Below are positions 32,887 through 42,885 of a stretch of DNA of 64,000 nucleotides, piece by piece (position 1 is the first letter of the stretch; each line of letters opens with the position of its first letter). The position numbers were made by a program, and so were the translations under genes. Origin of the DNA: Xiphydria camelus (lineage: Eukaryota > Arthropoda > Insecta > Hymenoptera > Xiphydriidae). Under the pieces are notes generated by a model. It was not told the DNA's origin, searched no databases, and saw only the letters and a program-made list of their open reading frames with translations. Location: contig OY783193.1 in assembly GCA_963678675.1 (NCBI GenBank), positions 3,913,501 through 3,977,500 on the forward strand. Direction: 5' to 3'.

Positions 32887-35236
32887 TCTGCATGTGCGTA
32901 GGCCTTTGGTCGCGCGGGACGCGCTCTAACCCCTTGTGGATCCCAATATTTATTCTCCCTCGTACCGCGCCCCGCCTCGACTCGCAACCCCTCGCTCCAT
33001 CCGTGGAAGACACGCGAATTCAATTCGAGGCGTGCAGACGGTCGACGCGGCCTTTGACGGCATTCTTTTTTATCGCTCGTTCGAGAAGAATACGAAAAGC
33101 GGAGAAGAATGAGGGTCGTAGTAGATCCACACACCGCGCGGCTAAAACGCCCAGGCCATTATCTCAAGGGTGCGATGTTTTTTTTATGTTTCAGGTAAGT
33201 GGCCGTCCCGCTGGATTTTTTATTCGCCTCTCCTCGGAGGAGGCGTCGTCCAGGCTGCGTTGCAACCGAGGGGGTTGCGTTGCGCGGGCGGCGGAGCGCG
33301 AGGGTGAGTCGCTAAAAATAGCATCGGTACGTCATGTCGAGCGGACGTCTATAAATAGCACAGTGAAGCCGCACAACTACCCCGGGCGATCGAGAAAACC
33401 ACCGCGCGCGCGCTTGAAATTTGCCGGGGGAATCGCTTCCGTCGGCGGAAAGCCGATTGGAAATCGAAGAGCGATAAGCCGCGTTCGGTCTCTTATTCCG
33501 TGGGGCTCTCTCGTCTCCCTCGCTTTCTTCCTTTGCTCGACGATTGGTTCGTTCTCGCCGAAGAAATCGGCCGGGTGATCGCGTGTACGCGAAATTTCTT
33601 CGCGCGTTCATTCCAAGCTCGATCGAGACTCCGGCGAGTATAACTTGGAAAGAGCTGTACGCCTCGCCGATGAGTATTACATTCCGAGTCGAATTCCATC
33701 GAGGGAACGGAAACGACGAGAAGAGAAAAATCGATCTCCTCTCTCTCTCGGTTTTCATTTCCCGGCGGGACGCATCTCTCGTGCGGGCCCGACGTCCCGG
33801 TCGACGGATGGCTTTCTCGCAATTCCGTAATCGGAGGGAGGCACGCGCGACATTCGACCGTTCCGAGAAATCGAGGTTTTTTTTTCAGGTCACGTCGCGC
33901 CGCGCGTTGCGCGCGCCGAGGGGCGACGTCCACTCGCGTGCTCAGGCCTCGTACAATTTCTCGGAATAACGGAACGGCGAACCGTCGCGCGGCGCGGAGG
34001 GTTGGAACTCGCTCGGTACGTCGTCGTCATCGACGGGGCGGCCGATTGATTTCCGCCGCCGCGCCGGAAGTTCGGTGCGCCTTCGTCAACACGCGCGTAC
34101 ACATTATACTTTCCCGCGATAGTTCGCTCCAATGGCGGCGAATGGGCATTGCGCTATTAAATCTGTCGGATCATCGGAGTTCCGAAGGGGGGGGGGGGGG
34201 GGGGGTTGCGAGGATCTCCGCGGTGGGAGAAGGTGGGGAAGGATGCCGCGCACACGTGACCTTGCTGCTATTTTTAGAAGCGGCGCCGCGATTGGCTGGC
34301 TTCCCGCCGAGGGGCGTGGGTCGGTCCGACAGGCGGGAAAGACGACTCGCGGATAGACGGCAACGAGACTGCGATTTGCGCGGTACGGCGTCGCGTGTGG
34401 AAAGGAATCTAATCGGGTCGAGAGATTTGTTCGAAGGTGGCTCGAATTTTTGTTCTCCGCTCATCGGTGTAGAATCGACCAAGGAGGCGATTCGTTTCCA
34501 TCGCGACGGAAACATTGCGAGCGCAGCGGAGGAATCAACCGTTCCTCGCTCCTGCGGATCATACGCGTATTCCAAACGTCTTCTTCGACCCTCGAGAGAG
34601 AGATTGCGGATTACAAATCTTTCCTCGCTCTTTTCCTTCTCCTTCCCGTCCTTCTTCGCTCCCTGCCCCCACCATTTCCCTTCCTTCGACTCCCTTCCCC
34701 CTCCGCGGAGAACCCCCACTCTCGCCCACCAGACACTCTCCTCGATTGCTCCACGCTGCGCGCTAGCCCTTCGCTCCCACTCTACGGCCAAGTATCCCTG
34801 CTCCCTTCGCGGCGAGTGCGCGGTAACCACCTGTGTGAACGGTTAGGCGGAACCCGGGAACCGGTATATATACGCTCGGATTTTTCCGCCTCGCGCGAAG
34901 AATTATGTATCGAGACGGAGTCGAGGTTCGATAAGAATCTTCTTCGCGACGTGGTTTATCGACGAATCGCGCGGAGGGTCAGTTCCATTGGTCCATGAAT
35001 CATACAGGCGCATCGCGATTGTGACCGCTGGGGAATATCGTTGTTCGATTGCCGCGAAACGCACGTTATCGGGCGAATGAAACGGGGGCGATGAGATTGC
35101 CACCCGATTTCAGCGAATCAAGGGGGCCGATAACGAGACTTCCGCGAGAGAGCGCGGACCGCCGCAGCCCGCAGACTTCCGATGGAAATTTTTCGCCTTT
35201 TTAATCCACGCTTCGACGTTAATTCACCGACATATA
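32887..35236. other. CpG-rich block with the longest unattributed frames
   Basis: Plus-strand frames of 228 (32892-33578) and 302 codons (33938-34846) face minus-strand frames of 146-219 codons over the same DNA. None shows a recognisable fold, repeat or signal peptide, and all are arginine-, serine- and proline-rich. A run of 19 G (34187-34205) lies within the 302-codon frame. I do not call a gene. A TATA-like CTATAAATAG occurs at about 33350. Confidence 0.3.
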
Positions 35237-35741
35237 TACCGTCGCGGATCCAGTTTTCTATCACTTTTCGATATGAACCCTTGTGTTAAATTTTTCTGGT
35301 AAAAATATTTCATACAAAGACGAACAAGTTTGATTAAACAACTATTCCGATATCTGTTGTCCACATTCGGAAAGCTTTAGAAATACTTATTTCGATAAAA
35401 ATAAATGCTACAATAATAATATCGTGTTCGGCTGAATAGCACATCTGCCATAGTCTTACCGCAATCTGTTAGAAGTGACGCTATTGAAAACAGCTTCGTT
35501 TCCTTGTTTTGGAGCTTATGAGATAATGATTACGTATTATCATTGTGTAATATTTCAATTGATTGTAATTTATAAAACGCAAGCTACTTTGTCTTATCTT
35601 TAGTAAAATAATGTAATGGCCTGTGACTCTGCTCCCAGTTTTCATGCTTCGCCGTAGTTTTCGATCACGTTTCGAACTACATATATTTCATGTTAAAAGT
35701 ACTTTCTGGTATTCGGAATAGTGAAATTATTTTAGCGGAGA

Positions 35742-36011
35742 GTGTATCGCCGACAAATTCCTGAAAAGAAACGAAAAGCAGAAGAAGATGAGCAGCTCAG
35801 GAAGAATGCTAGACTAGAAAAAATGAGAATTAAAGGAGAGAGAGATGAGAAGGCAAAGAATAGAAAATTGAAAGGAAATGTTGCGAAAAAGGTTCCGAAA
35901 GTTTCAGAAGTTAAAAAAAAAGGCAAACGTTATAAATTAATATTTTTACATAATTATTGTTTGTTTACTTGCGTAGATTACCTATATAATACATTATTAT
36001 TCAGATATTGA
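35742..36011 (+). pseudogene. Lys/Glu-rich C-terminal exon fragment of the level-1 element
   Basis: A frame of 89 codons follows a splice-acceptor-like TTATTTTAG at about 35729-35737. Residues 6-65 are almost entirely charged (for example KKRKAEEDEQLRK), as in the C-terminal tails of pogo/Tigger-like transposases. No DDE catalytic motif is present in the element, so this is the surviving end of a deleted gene. The region is absent from the shorter copy at 32172-32696. A low-complexity frame unrelated to a transposase cannot be excluded. Confidence 0.4.
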
Positions 36012-36144
36012 TGTCAATGGATAACTTTGATAAATAAGTTACAAAATATTTATTTCGGTAATTCTGCTTCATTTTGTACGTATCTATTAGAATTCCTGAT
36101 CGAAAACTGGTTTCACGCATGATCGAAAACTGCTCCCATGCGTG

Positions 36145-36149
36145 ATCGG
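36145..36149. other. Copia target-site duplication, left copy (ATCGG)
   Basis: ATCGG precedes the left LTR here and follows the right LTR at 47084-47088. The shorter sister element near 32.4 kb has the site once, which confirms a 5-bp duplication. Confidence 0.9.
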
Positions 36150-36471
36150 CGTAGGAATTGATGGAAGCAAGGTGATTTGGAGTGAATTAATTAACAAAAC
36201 GTAACTGAGTGGAAGTGATATTTATTAAGCCAATTCGACTTATGTCCTCACTCTTAGGAGAGCTCCGAGAGACTGACGCACAAAGAAAAACTTCTAATGC
36301 ACTTGGTCCTTAGTTCTTTCTCTCTCCCTATCGTTTCATATAAACATATACGATATTTGAGAGCGGACCCTACGTGCTGCTTTCTTATGAATAGTTCCCT
36401 TGTGAGATCATCGGTTCGCCGTATCAGATTATTTAATAAATCTACTGAGCTGATTTTTGCTAATACCAATA
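36150..36471 (-). repeat. Copia 3' LTR (322 bp)
   Basis: As far as I can read, it is identical over 322 bp to 46762-47083. Read on the element's strand it starts TATTGG and ends CCTACG rather than the usual TG...CA. The identity implies recent insertion. A frame of about 70 codons inside each LTR is fortuitous. Confidence 0.92.
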
Positions 36472-36480
36472 CTCCCACTC
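36472..36480 (-). promoter_or_regulatory. Copia polypurine tract
   Basis: GAGTGGGAG on the element strand lies directly before the 3' LTR, where plus-strand DNA synthesis is primed. Confidence 0.7.
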
Positions 36481-36793
36481 AAAAATTAGATCATTTATAT
36501 TTCTTATTAATTTCATTCATTATTGGGGAATACACTGATAGGTCCAACATTTGTTGCTAGGGTTTGGGAAAAACCCCAATGTATAAAAACCCAACCAGAC
36601 CTTCGTTAAACATATAGCTTTTACATGTCTTTACATCTGTTTCAAAAGAAATACATGATTTTTGTTTGTCTATTAACGTCTTACATTTTGTTATTACATT
36701 TCTTTGTGTCTCAAATAAAGGATTATTATGTTTCCTCCCTCCTTTTTTTTGAGTAAAAAGAAAAATAGAAAGTTGACGCTTAAGAGTTGACGC
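36481..36793. other. Copia 3' untranslated region
   Basis: About 310 bp lie between the RNase H stop codon and the polypurine tract. On the plus strand it contains TGTATAAAAACCC (about 36580) and AATAAAGG (about 36715), which resemble an LTR-type promoter and polyadenylation signal. No paired ends are found, so a buried solo LTR is not claimed. Confidence 0.4.
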
Positions 36794-37120
36794 TTAAGAA
36801 GTTTTGGGATCCTGTAGACCAATCTGTTCACGAATGCTTAAGAATTTTATTAGAGGTAATGATTTCGTGAATGCATCCGCCAACTGGTTACCTGTGGAAA
36901 TATATTTAATTATTACTTCTTTCTGTTCGATCTTTTCTCGTGAAAAGTGATACTTGACATCAATGTGTTTCGATCGTTTGTGATCTGTTGGATTGTTTGC
37001 TATAGCAATACATCCATTGTTATCTTCAAAGATAACTATTGGCTTCACTAATTCTACTTTAATGCTTAGTAAAAGTGATTTGAGCCAACATGCTTCTTTA
37101 ATGCCCTCAAAAAGAGCCAT
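36794..37120 (-). pseudogene. Copia RNase H, C-terminal part severed by the insertion
   Basis: It resumes directly beyond the inner transposon with MALFEG and contains the copia RNase H signatures FEDNNGC and KHIDVKYHF (the remaining catalytic acidic residues), then NQLADAFTK near the C-terminus. The stop codon is at 36794-36796. The upstream half ends at STEAEY on the far side of the 5.8-kb insert. The break falls between the second and third catalytic acidic residues. Confidence 0.9.
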
Positions 37121-37290
37121 CCCAGGTAGCAGTGACACGTCATATTCACGTCGCTTGAAGGTGATTGTTCGTCGACGACGTCATATGCCTTAAATTCGAC
37201 GTTTTAATCACGTGTTATTTGAAGATCATATTATGACGTCATTGAAATGACGTTTTTTTCACGTAATTTGTTGACGAAACAGTCACATAA
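37121..37290. promoter_or_regulatory. Left subterminal ACGT array
   Basis: Eight ACGT cores occur within about 150 bp, several as TGACGTCA-like palindromes (for example ATGACGTCATTG at about 37234). They are spaced 10-40 bp apart. By analogy with plant CACTA elements these would be binding sites for the element's own protein; that is inference. Confidence 0.6.
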
Positions 37291-37365
37291 TTTATTATTT
37301 CCCTACGCATAATCAGGTGTGTAACTGTAAGAAATGTATAAGATGAAATACCCATCAGTTGAAAA

Positions 37366-37478
37366 GTTTGTGAGATATTTTCGTTCAAAGTACAAGAGTA
37401 AATTGCGCTGCGTGCGACTAAGTTTCCAGCGCCCAGCGAAATTTACTCTTGTACTTTGAGCGGAAATATCTCACAAAC
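37366..37478. repeat. Inverted repeat (43-bp arms) inside the transposon
   Basis: The arms at 37366-37408 and 37436-37478 (GTTTGTGAGATATT... and its inverse) match at about 39 of 43 positions around a 27-nt loop. A diverged half copy of the right side (GCTGCGTGC ... TTACTCTTGTATTTTGAGTG) lies at about 39989-40070 in the last intron of the DUF4806 gene. Confidence 0.75.
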
Positions 37479-38098
37479 GGTTCAGCGAATGGACATTTCA
37501 CCTTTTACCTTTTTTTGTTCATCTTGACGAGCTCTACTACTTTTGTAGGAATTAAAATACCGAATTCCACTTAAAAAGATGAAAGTAACCTTCATATCTC
37601 GTAAATAATGCGTGTCATTGAAAATCTGTTGCATCTACCATATGTATCTTTCAATACCAAACAAATTTTATTTGAAATATATTTTCATAAAATTACAAAT
37701 AACGGAAATAAACGGGATTTTCCCTTGATACCTCTGCGGGATACTTTTTACAAGAACTCCAACGGAATAGAAAATCACGGCATTGCGGGTACCCGTGTTA
37801 CCTGCCACTTTCCTTGGTATCCGCGTTTAATGAGTTCCATGTGCTGACCAAATGCCGTAGACCGAGGTGGGTCTTTCCCTATACTAACGTACCGTCACCA
37901 CGGCAGAAACGGTTTATTTCTTTGAGTTTGAAAATTTCGGTTCAGTCACGTCGGTAGTCCCGTACAGTTCAAACGATATTCGAACATTCGTGGCATTTTC
38001 AGTGCAGTGCATATACGATTTCTTAAAGCAGCAAAGTGACAGGAAAATAAAAGTGAGAGCGAGCGAAAAAAGAGTGACTGTATAAGACGTCGCGTATA

Positions 38099-40213
38099 AT
38101 GACATATGTAGGCGTCGAGTTTTCTGCTTCCGAGGAATGTGCAGGCGGCATAGCTGTAGTAAATAGCCGCTGGTTAACGCCACGAAAAAAAGAAGTCTTG
38201 TGGCCACCATGCAAGACGCAAAATGAATACAATAAATTATTAAAACGTGGGGAAAATCCAGATGAGGAGACCTGGACAGTGTATGGTATTTGCCGTCGTT
38301 TTTTTGAGTGCGGTAAGTACACACATATGCTTATTCCTTCTTAACAAAAGGGGGATAACAACGTAAAGCCGAATTTTTGGAGCTCCTCATTATCTTTTCT
38401 TTGTGATATGGTTGAGCGCTGAACGAATGCACGAGATATCGTTCGATAACATTTTTTTTTATTTCATCAGATTCTTCAATTCGATATTAAAAAACTATAA
38501 TCATTATATTTCTATACAGATGATTTTGAAAAAGCTTCGTATAAAATAAAACAAGCCGAAGTAACCTCAGATATACAGTCAGGTATTGAAACACCAAAAA
38601 AAAAGCAATCGTGGAAGAGAAAAGTCTCTGCTACCCGCAAAATTTTGTCTGATTCGAGTGACGAAGAAAATATCAGTCTTCTTCCTAGACCACCGAAGGT
38701 AGAAATCTATAAAAAGTCTGGTTCTGAGTGCAAAAGATTGAAACTGGGAGAGGATGGTACGTACACCTGAAGAATTATTAATGAACATGGCTGATTATAT
38801 TTTTCGCGCTGGCATTTCGATAAATTTAAGAAGATTTTCAAATTGAGCCTTCATTAAATAATTATAGGAAATTTAAAACTTGATTTGTATCATTTTATGG
38901 ACATGATCCAACAATTACGAGCAATCTTATTACATGAAATAAGCTATTTAACAGTTTTGTATCATATCTTTGTATGAATTAGAAATGTATGATCTGAATA
39001 TTTTTTAGTTAATTCCGATCCACATTCTATTAATACAAGAAATGATGATGATTATTCAGTTCAACCATCTCATTCAACGATCTCTCATCTTTCAAAAGTA
39101 TCGCAATCTACCGGTACTTTGAATAATGATTTAGATGACCTAGCAGCAAATAATGTTAATAATATCGGTAAGCCTATGGTAATTATATTTGAAATCCAAT
39201 ATTTCAATATGTGCGGGTAAAATTGCCTGCACATATTGCAATACGACAAAACGTTTCCGCCAACCTAATATACAGATTTTATGTAGGAAAATTAACAGAC
39301 GTATGTCTATATATTTTTACCAATACTTTGATTAATTTATTGTAGTGTTTCAACGGAAGTTATTACGAGAAATTTTTATTATAAAAGAACAAAATACCCA
39401 AATACTTCGATGGATTGAAAAGCAGTCAACAACTGCCACGTTAAACCAATGTCAAGCAGCACATTTACCATCAAATTTACCGATTAATACTACTGATGAT
39501 CTAGATGGATTCGAACGTTATTTAGAAGAAAAAGAAAATTTGATTGGCTTCGTAAGAATTGTCTCTTTACTTATAAACATATTGACATATAATTTGATTC
39601 AAGCTTCTCTATATTTGATTACTTCTTTTTATTATCATACTTCGTAAATCATATGAATAGCATACATATACGTATACCGCAATTCAAGAATTCAATTTAT
39701 CACTTTAACTCAATTTCAAAAGTCACATCACAACATATTTCCAGACATAAATAAGCCTATACAAAAAAGGAATAACGTTTTGTTTCAGTCTACATACCTA
39801 TCACAATTGGGCGGTAAAAACACATCATCCAAAGTAAATAATATATTACGTCGATGCATAACAGACAATCTCGCAAAAGAATATAGTTTCTTTGGCAAGC
39901 GTGCAGATAAGAAAGTTTTTTCACAACTAAAGTTGAAGACTGCCGTCGTTCGTAAGTATTCTGACATACTTTGAAGAATGAGTTATGCTGCGTGCCGCTA
40001 CAAATTCCCATTACACATCAGAGTGGTGGAACAGATTACTCTTGTATTTTGAGTGGCAATATGTTTAACAAACTTGTTTGAAATTGTTTAATTCCAGGTG
40101 CAATAAACTCAACTGATTGTTCAGAACAAGAAATCAACGACAGTATCAAAATTTGGCTTAAACACGCACCTCAACGGTACAAAATTCAAGAATTGAAGAA
40201 ACAGAATCCTTAA
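38099..40213 (+). CDS. DUF4806-type protein of the inner transposon (6 exons, 364 aa)
   Basis: My exon model is 38099-38312, 38520-38756, 39009-39167, 39346-39551, 39789-39951 and 40098-40213. All introns are GT-AG and small (176-253 bp, the last 146 bp), and the coding length is 1095 nt including the stop. The N-terminus (YVGVEFSASEECAGGIAVV, then SRWLTP, WPPC and WTVYGICRRFF) matches the opening module common in insect DUF4806 proteins. The middle is Ser/Lys-rich with a basic KKKQSWKRK stretch that could be a nuclear signal. The end (DLDGFERYLEEKENL, LSQLGGK, ILRRCITDNLAKEYS, FSQLKLKTAVV, then INDSIKIWLKHAP) matches DUF4806 itself. The biochemical function of DUF4806 is not established. Inside this transposon, an accessory DNA-binding role like plant TnpA is a reasonable hypothesis. 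The exon junctions are predicted from sequence only. Confidence 0.8.
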
Positions 40214-40216
40214 ACA

Positions 40217-42307
40217 ATGAGCAGAAAGACGACAAATGCAACTACAGGGAAACGTCAGCGGAATAGAAAAATTGCAAAAGCTGTCGAAAATGCATTACAT
40301 GAAATAAAACAGGAAAGTAATAGAATTCAAGTAACGAAGGAGTCTATTGCACATAATCATAAAAGCGAAAATGTATATAGAAGCGATTGTGATAGCAATG
40401 TTTCACCGCTACTTCAAAATAGTACCCACATGAATCGCGTATTTTTGAATGACAGTGCTACCACATCAGAATTAGTCTATAACAATGATACTTTTGAAAT
40501 GCTTTCCGATAGTAGCAGTACGATTGAAACACCTGATCTCTCTCAGAAGCTGAGACTTTGGGCAATAACTAGGAATGTACCTCGCTCGACAGTTAATGAT
40601 CTATTACACATTCTTTCGCCCTATCATCCAGATTTACCGCTTGATTCACGAAGTTTATTAGTAACTAAATTAAATATAGACACTAAGAAACTAGAAAACG
40701 GGGAATACTGCCACTTGGGTTTATTGAATGGAATTAAAAAAGTAATTTCCCCATATCTGAAGGATATTTCTAGTAATGTAATAGAAATAAGTTTCAATGT
40801 TGATGGTTTGCCCTTATTTGCAAGTTCGAAAACGCAGTTGTGGCCTATTTTGGGGTTAATAAAAAAAATAAAATGTCAACCTTTTGTTGTTGGAATTTTT
40901 TGTGGCAACGGCAAACCAAAGCCACTAACCGAGTTTTTAGAAAATTTTGTAAATGATCTTAGTCATTTATTGGAAAATGGCATTAAACTTGATAACAAAA
41001 AATATATTGTCACTTTACATAGCTTCGTTTGCGATGCTCCAGCTAGGGCATACTTAAAATGTATAAAATCTCATGGCGGATACTCTTCTTGTGAAAAATG
41101 TACAGAATCTGGCGAGTATGTCGATGGAAGAGTTACATTGCAAGGTATTCATGCGCCTAAGAGAACTGATACTTCATTCTCTCTACAAATAGATAGCGAC
41201 CACCACTTAGGCGTTTCACCTTTATCGAAAATTCCAACAATAGGATTAGTGTCAAATTTCCCCATAGATTATATGCATAATGTATGTTTAGGTGTTGCTA
41301 AAAAGTTATTAAATACTTGGATTTCTGGTTCTTTACAAGTCCGCCTAGGCAGTAGATCAGTTCATCTATTATCAGAACGCTTATTGTCATCGCGATTTTA
41401 CATTCCTGTAGAGTTTAACCGCAAACCCCGCAGCTTGGAAGAATTGCCACGCTGGAAAGCAACAGAATTTAGAACTTTTGTATTATACCTAGGTCCGATT
41501 GTATTAAGAAATATCGTAGATCCCTCGATATATGAACATTTCTTGCTCTTTCATTCTGCTATTACTATTCTGATTTCATACAAACACATTTCCACATTCG
41601 GCTGCAGGACTGCTGGCAATGTTTTAAACGTATTTGTTAAGCATTGTGAAAAATTGTATGGCAAACAATTTTTAATTCATAATATTCATATGTTATCTCA
41701 CCTCAGCGATGATGCAGAAATGTATGGACCTTTGGATAATTTCTCAGCGTTTGTTTTCGAAAACTTTTTAGGACAAATTAAACGCTTAGTGAAGTCACCT
41801 AATAGACCACTACAGCAAATTTGCCGCCGTATAAGTGAAATTGAAAGTGCATTTATTAATGAAAATATCAAATTAAAAGGACCAATAATTCCTAAATTTG
41901 AATATAACTGTGGCCCTCTTCCTACAAATATTATTTTCAGAAACAGTAAACAATTTAAACAACTACGCTTGCAGAATTTCCAGATTTCTGTCCATGCATA
42001 TTCTAAAGCTGATTCGTATTGCCTTATAAAAGAATCTAGATCAGTTGTGCAAATTCATAATATTTTGATGGATCACAACAATTCTTTTACGATAGTCGGG
42101 AAACGATTTTCATTTCATACATCATTATATTGTAATCCAATAGATTCTAAAGAATTAGATATTTATGTCATCACAGGAATTTCAAATGATTATGAAACAT
42201 GGCCTATCAACGTTATTACTGCTAAATGTCTAGTTCTACCTATTACTCAAAAGAATGATAAAGATTGTTGGGTTTCGTTGCCTTTAATACACTCGATTTA
42301 TACTTAG
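40217..42307 (+). CDS. Tnp2-like (CACTA/EnSpm) transposase, 696 aa
   Basis: An intact, intronless frame. After a charged, low-complexity N-terminus (1-105) comes a conserved core. It contains FNVDGLPLFASS (D196), WPILGLI, GIFCGNGKPKP, FVCDAPARAYL (D273), a CxxC pair (C292, C295), DYMHNVCLGVAKKLL (351-365), RWKATEFRTF and HMLSHLSDDAEMYGPLDNF. FENFLGQIKR (E515) is the likely last acidic residue. This order matches the Transposase_21/Tnp2 proteins of CACTA elements and a large family of uncharacterised insect and cnidarian proteins. Choosing D196, D273 and E515 as the catalytic set is inference. The ATG lies 3 nt after the stop codon of the preceding gene and in the same frame. A polyadenylation-like AATAAA lies at 42702. 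No frameshift or missing block is seen, so it may be active. Confidence 0.85.
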   Translation: MSRKTTNATTGKRQRNRKIAKAVENALHEIKQESNRIQVTKESIAHNHKSENVYRSDCDSNVSPLLQNSTHMNRVFLNDSATTSELVYNNDTFEMLSDSSSTIETPDLSQKLRLWAITRNVPRSTVNDLLHILSPYHPDLPLDSRSLLVTKLNIDTKKLENGEYCHLGLLNGIKKVISPYLKDISSNVIEISFNVDGLPLFASSKTQLWPILGLIKKIKCQPFVVGIFCGNGKPKPLTEFLENFVNDLSHLLENGIKLDNKKYIVTLHSFVCDAPARAYLKCIKSHGGYSSCEKCTESGEYVDGRVTLQGIHAPKRTDTSFSLQIDSDHHLGVSPLSKIPTIGLVSNFPIDYMHNVCLGVAKKLLNTWISGSLQVRLGSRSVHLLSERLLSSRFYIPVEFNRKPRSLEELPRWKATEFRTFVLYLGPIVLRNIVDPSIYEHFLLFHSAITILISYKHISTFGCRTAGNVLNVFVKHCEKLYGKQFLIHNIHMLSHLSDDAEMYGPLDNFSAFVFENFLGQIKRLVKSPNRPLQQICRRISEIESAFINENIKLKGPIIPKFEYNCGPLPTNIIFRNSKQFKQLRLQNFQISVHAYSKADSYCLIKESRSVVQIHNILMDHNNSFTIVGKRFSFHTSLYCNPIDSKELDIYVITGISNDYETWPINVITAKCLVLPITQKNDKDCWVSLPLIHSIYT

Positions 42308-42339
42308 GAATAATTAATGTATAATATCCTTCAATAGTA

Positions 42340-42885
42340 TCGAAATACATAACACGTACGTTAGAAGTTATACACATACCGTACGTTAGAAGTTTTAACA
42401 TACAATATGTATTACGTACATATATATGTATATTCTCAAATATATGTAGATGTTATTTCTCGAATATGCAATTGTGTATTAATATTTTTCAATGCCTATT
42501 ATTGTAATTCTAATGATCATATTTCACTGTTTAACAATATTGCGACTAGAGCTTTACTTACATTTTTTACACTCTTCTTTAAAATTTCCTTGAGTTTAAA
42601 TAATATTGCAAAGCTTTTCACTGAGAATAAGATTTTAAAGTGTGACGTCTTTAGGATGGCATTATCACGTAACTTTTAACGTCAATATGACGACCCGAAT
42701 CAATAAAAACGAACGTAAATAAAACGTGACTATAGTGACGACATATTGACGTCGAAGTATGACGTCTCTTTAACGAGACATAATCACGTCATTTATGACG
42801 ACATTATAACCGAACTAATCACGTTATTTCGACGAATCGAGTGACGAAATATTGACGTGAGTTTGACGTGCCACTGCTACCTGGG
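42340..42885. promoter_or_regulatory. Right subterminal ACGT array and 3' region
   Basis: From 42643 to the end there are eleven ACGT cores, many as TGACGTC or TCACGT. Just after the transposase, the block CGTACGTTAGAAGTT occurs twice (about 42355-42392). The terminal inverted repeat occupies 42854-42885. Confidence 0.6.

Larger units (their letters stand above)
37121..42885 (+). mobile_element. Level 3: CACTA/EnSpm-like DNA transposon with two genes
   Basis: The 32-bp terminal inverted repeats (CCCAGGTAGCAGTG then CACGTCA) differ at three positions. The flanking duplication is the 2 bp AT (37119-37120, 42886-42887). The uninterrupted copia coding sequence makes the AT duplication unambiguous. 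Both subterminal regions are packed with ACGT motifs, as CACTA elements have arrays of short binding sites. Inside are a DUF4806-type gene and a Tnp2-like transposase, both plus strand and apparently intact. The superfamily call comes from the transposase motifs and the 2-bp duplication; the ends begin CCC rather than CACTA. Confidence 0.88.

Noticed and set aside
33938..34846. 302-codon open frame, the longest outside the mobile elements
   Set aside because: It is arginine/serine/proline-rich, crosses a 19-G run, is overlapped by a 219-codon frame on the other strand, and has no recognisable domain. Such frames are expected where CpG content is high and stop codons are scarce.
36254..36560. 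Small proteins encoded in the copia LTRs (both strands)
   Set aside because: The frames repeat in both LTRs only because the LTRs are identical. They have no homology or initiation context.
36520..36730. Solo LTR inserted in the copia 3' region
   Set aside because: TATA-like and AATAAA-like motifs exist, but no matched ends or target duplication were found. Ordinary copia 3' UTR is sufficient.
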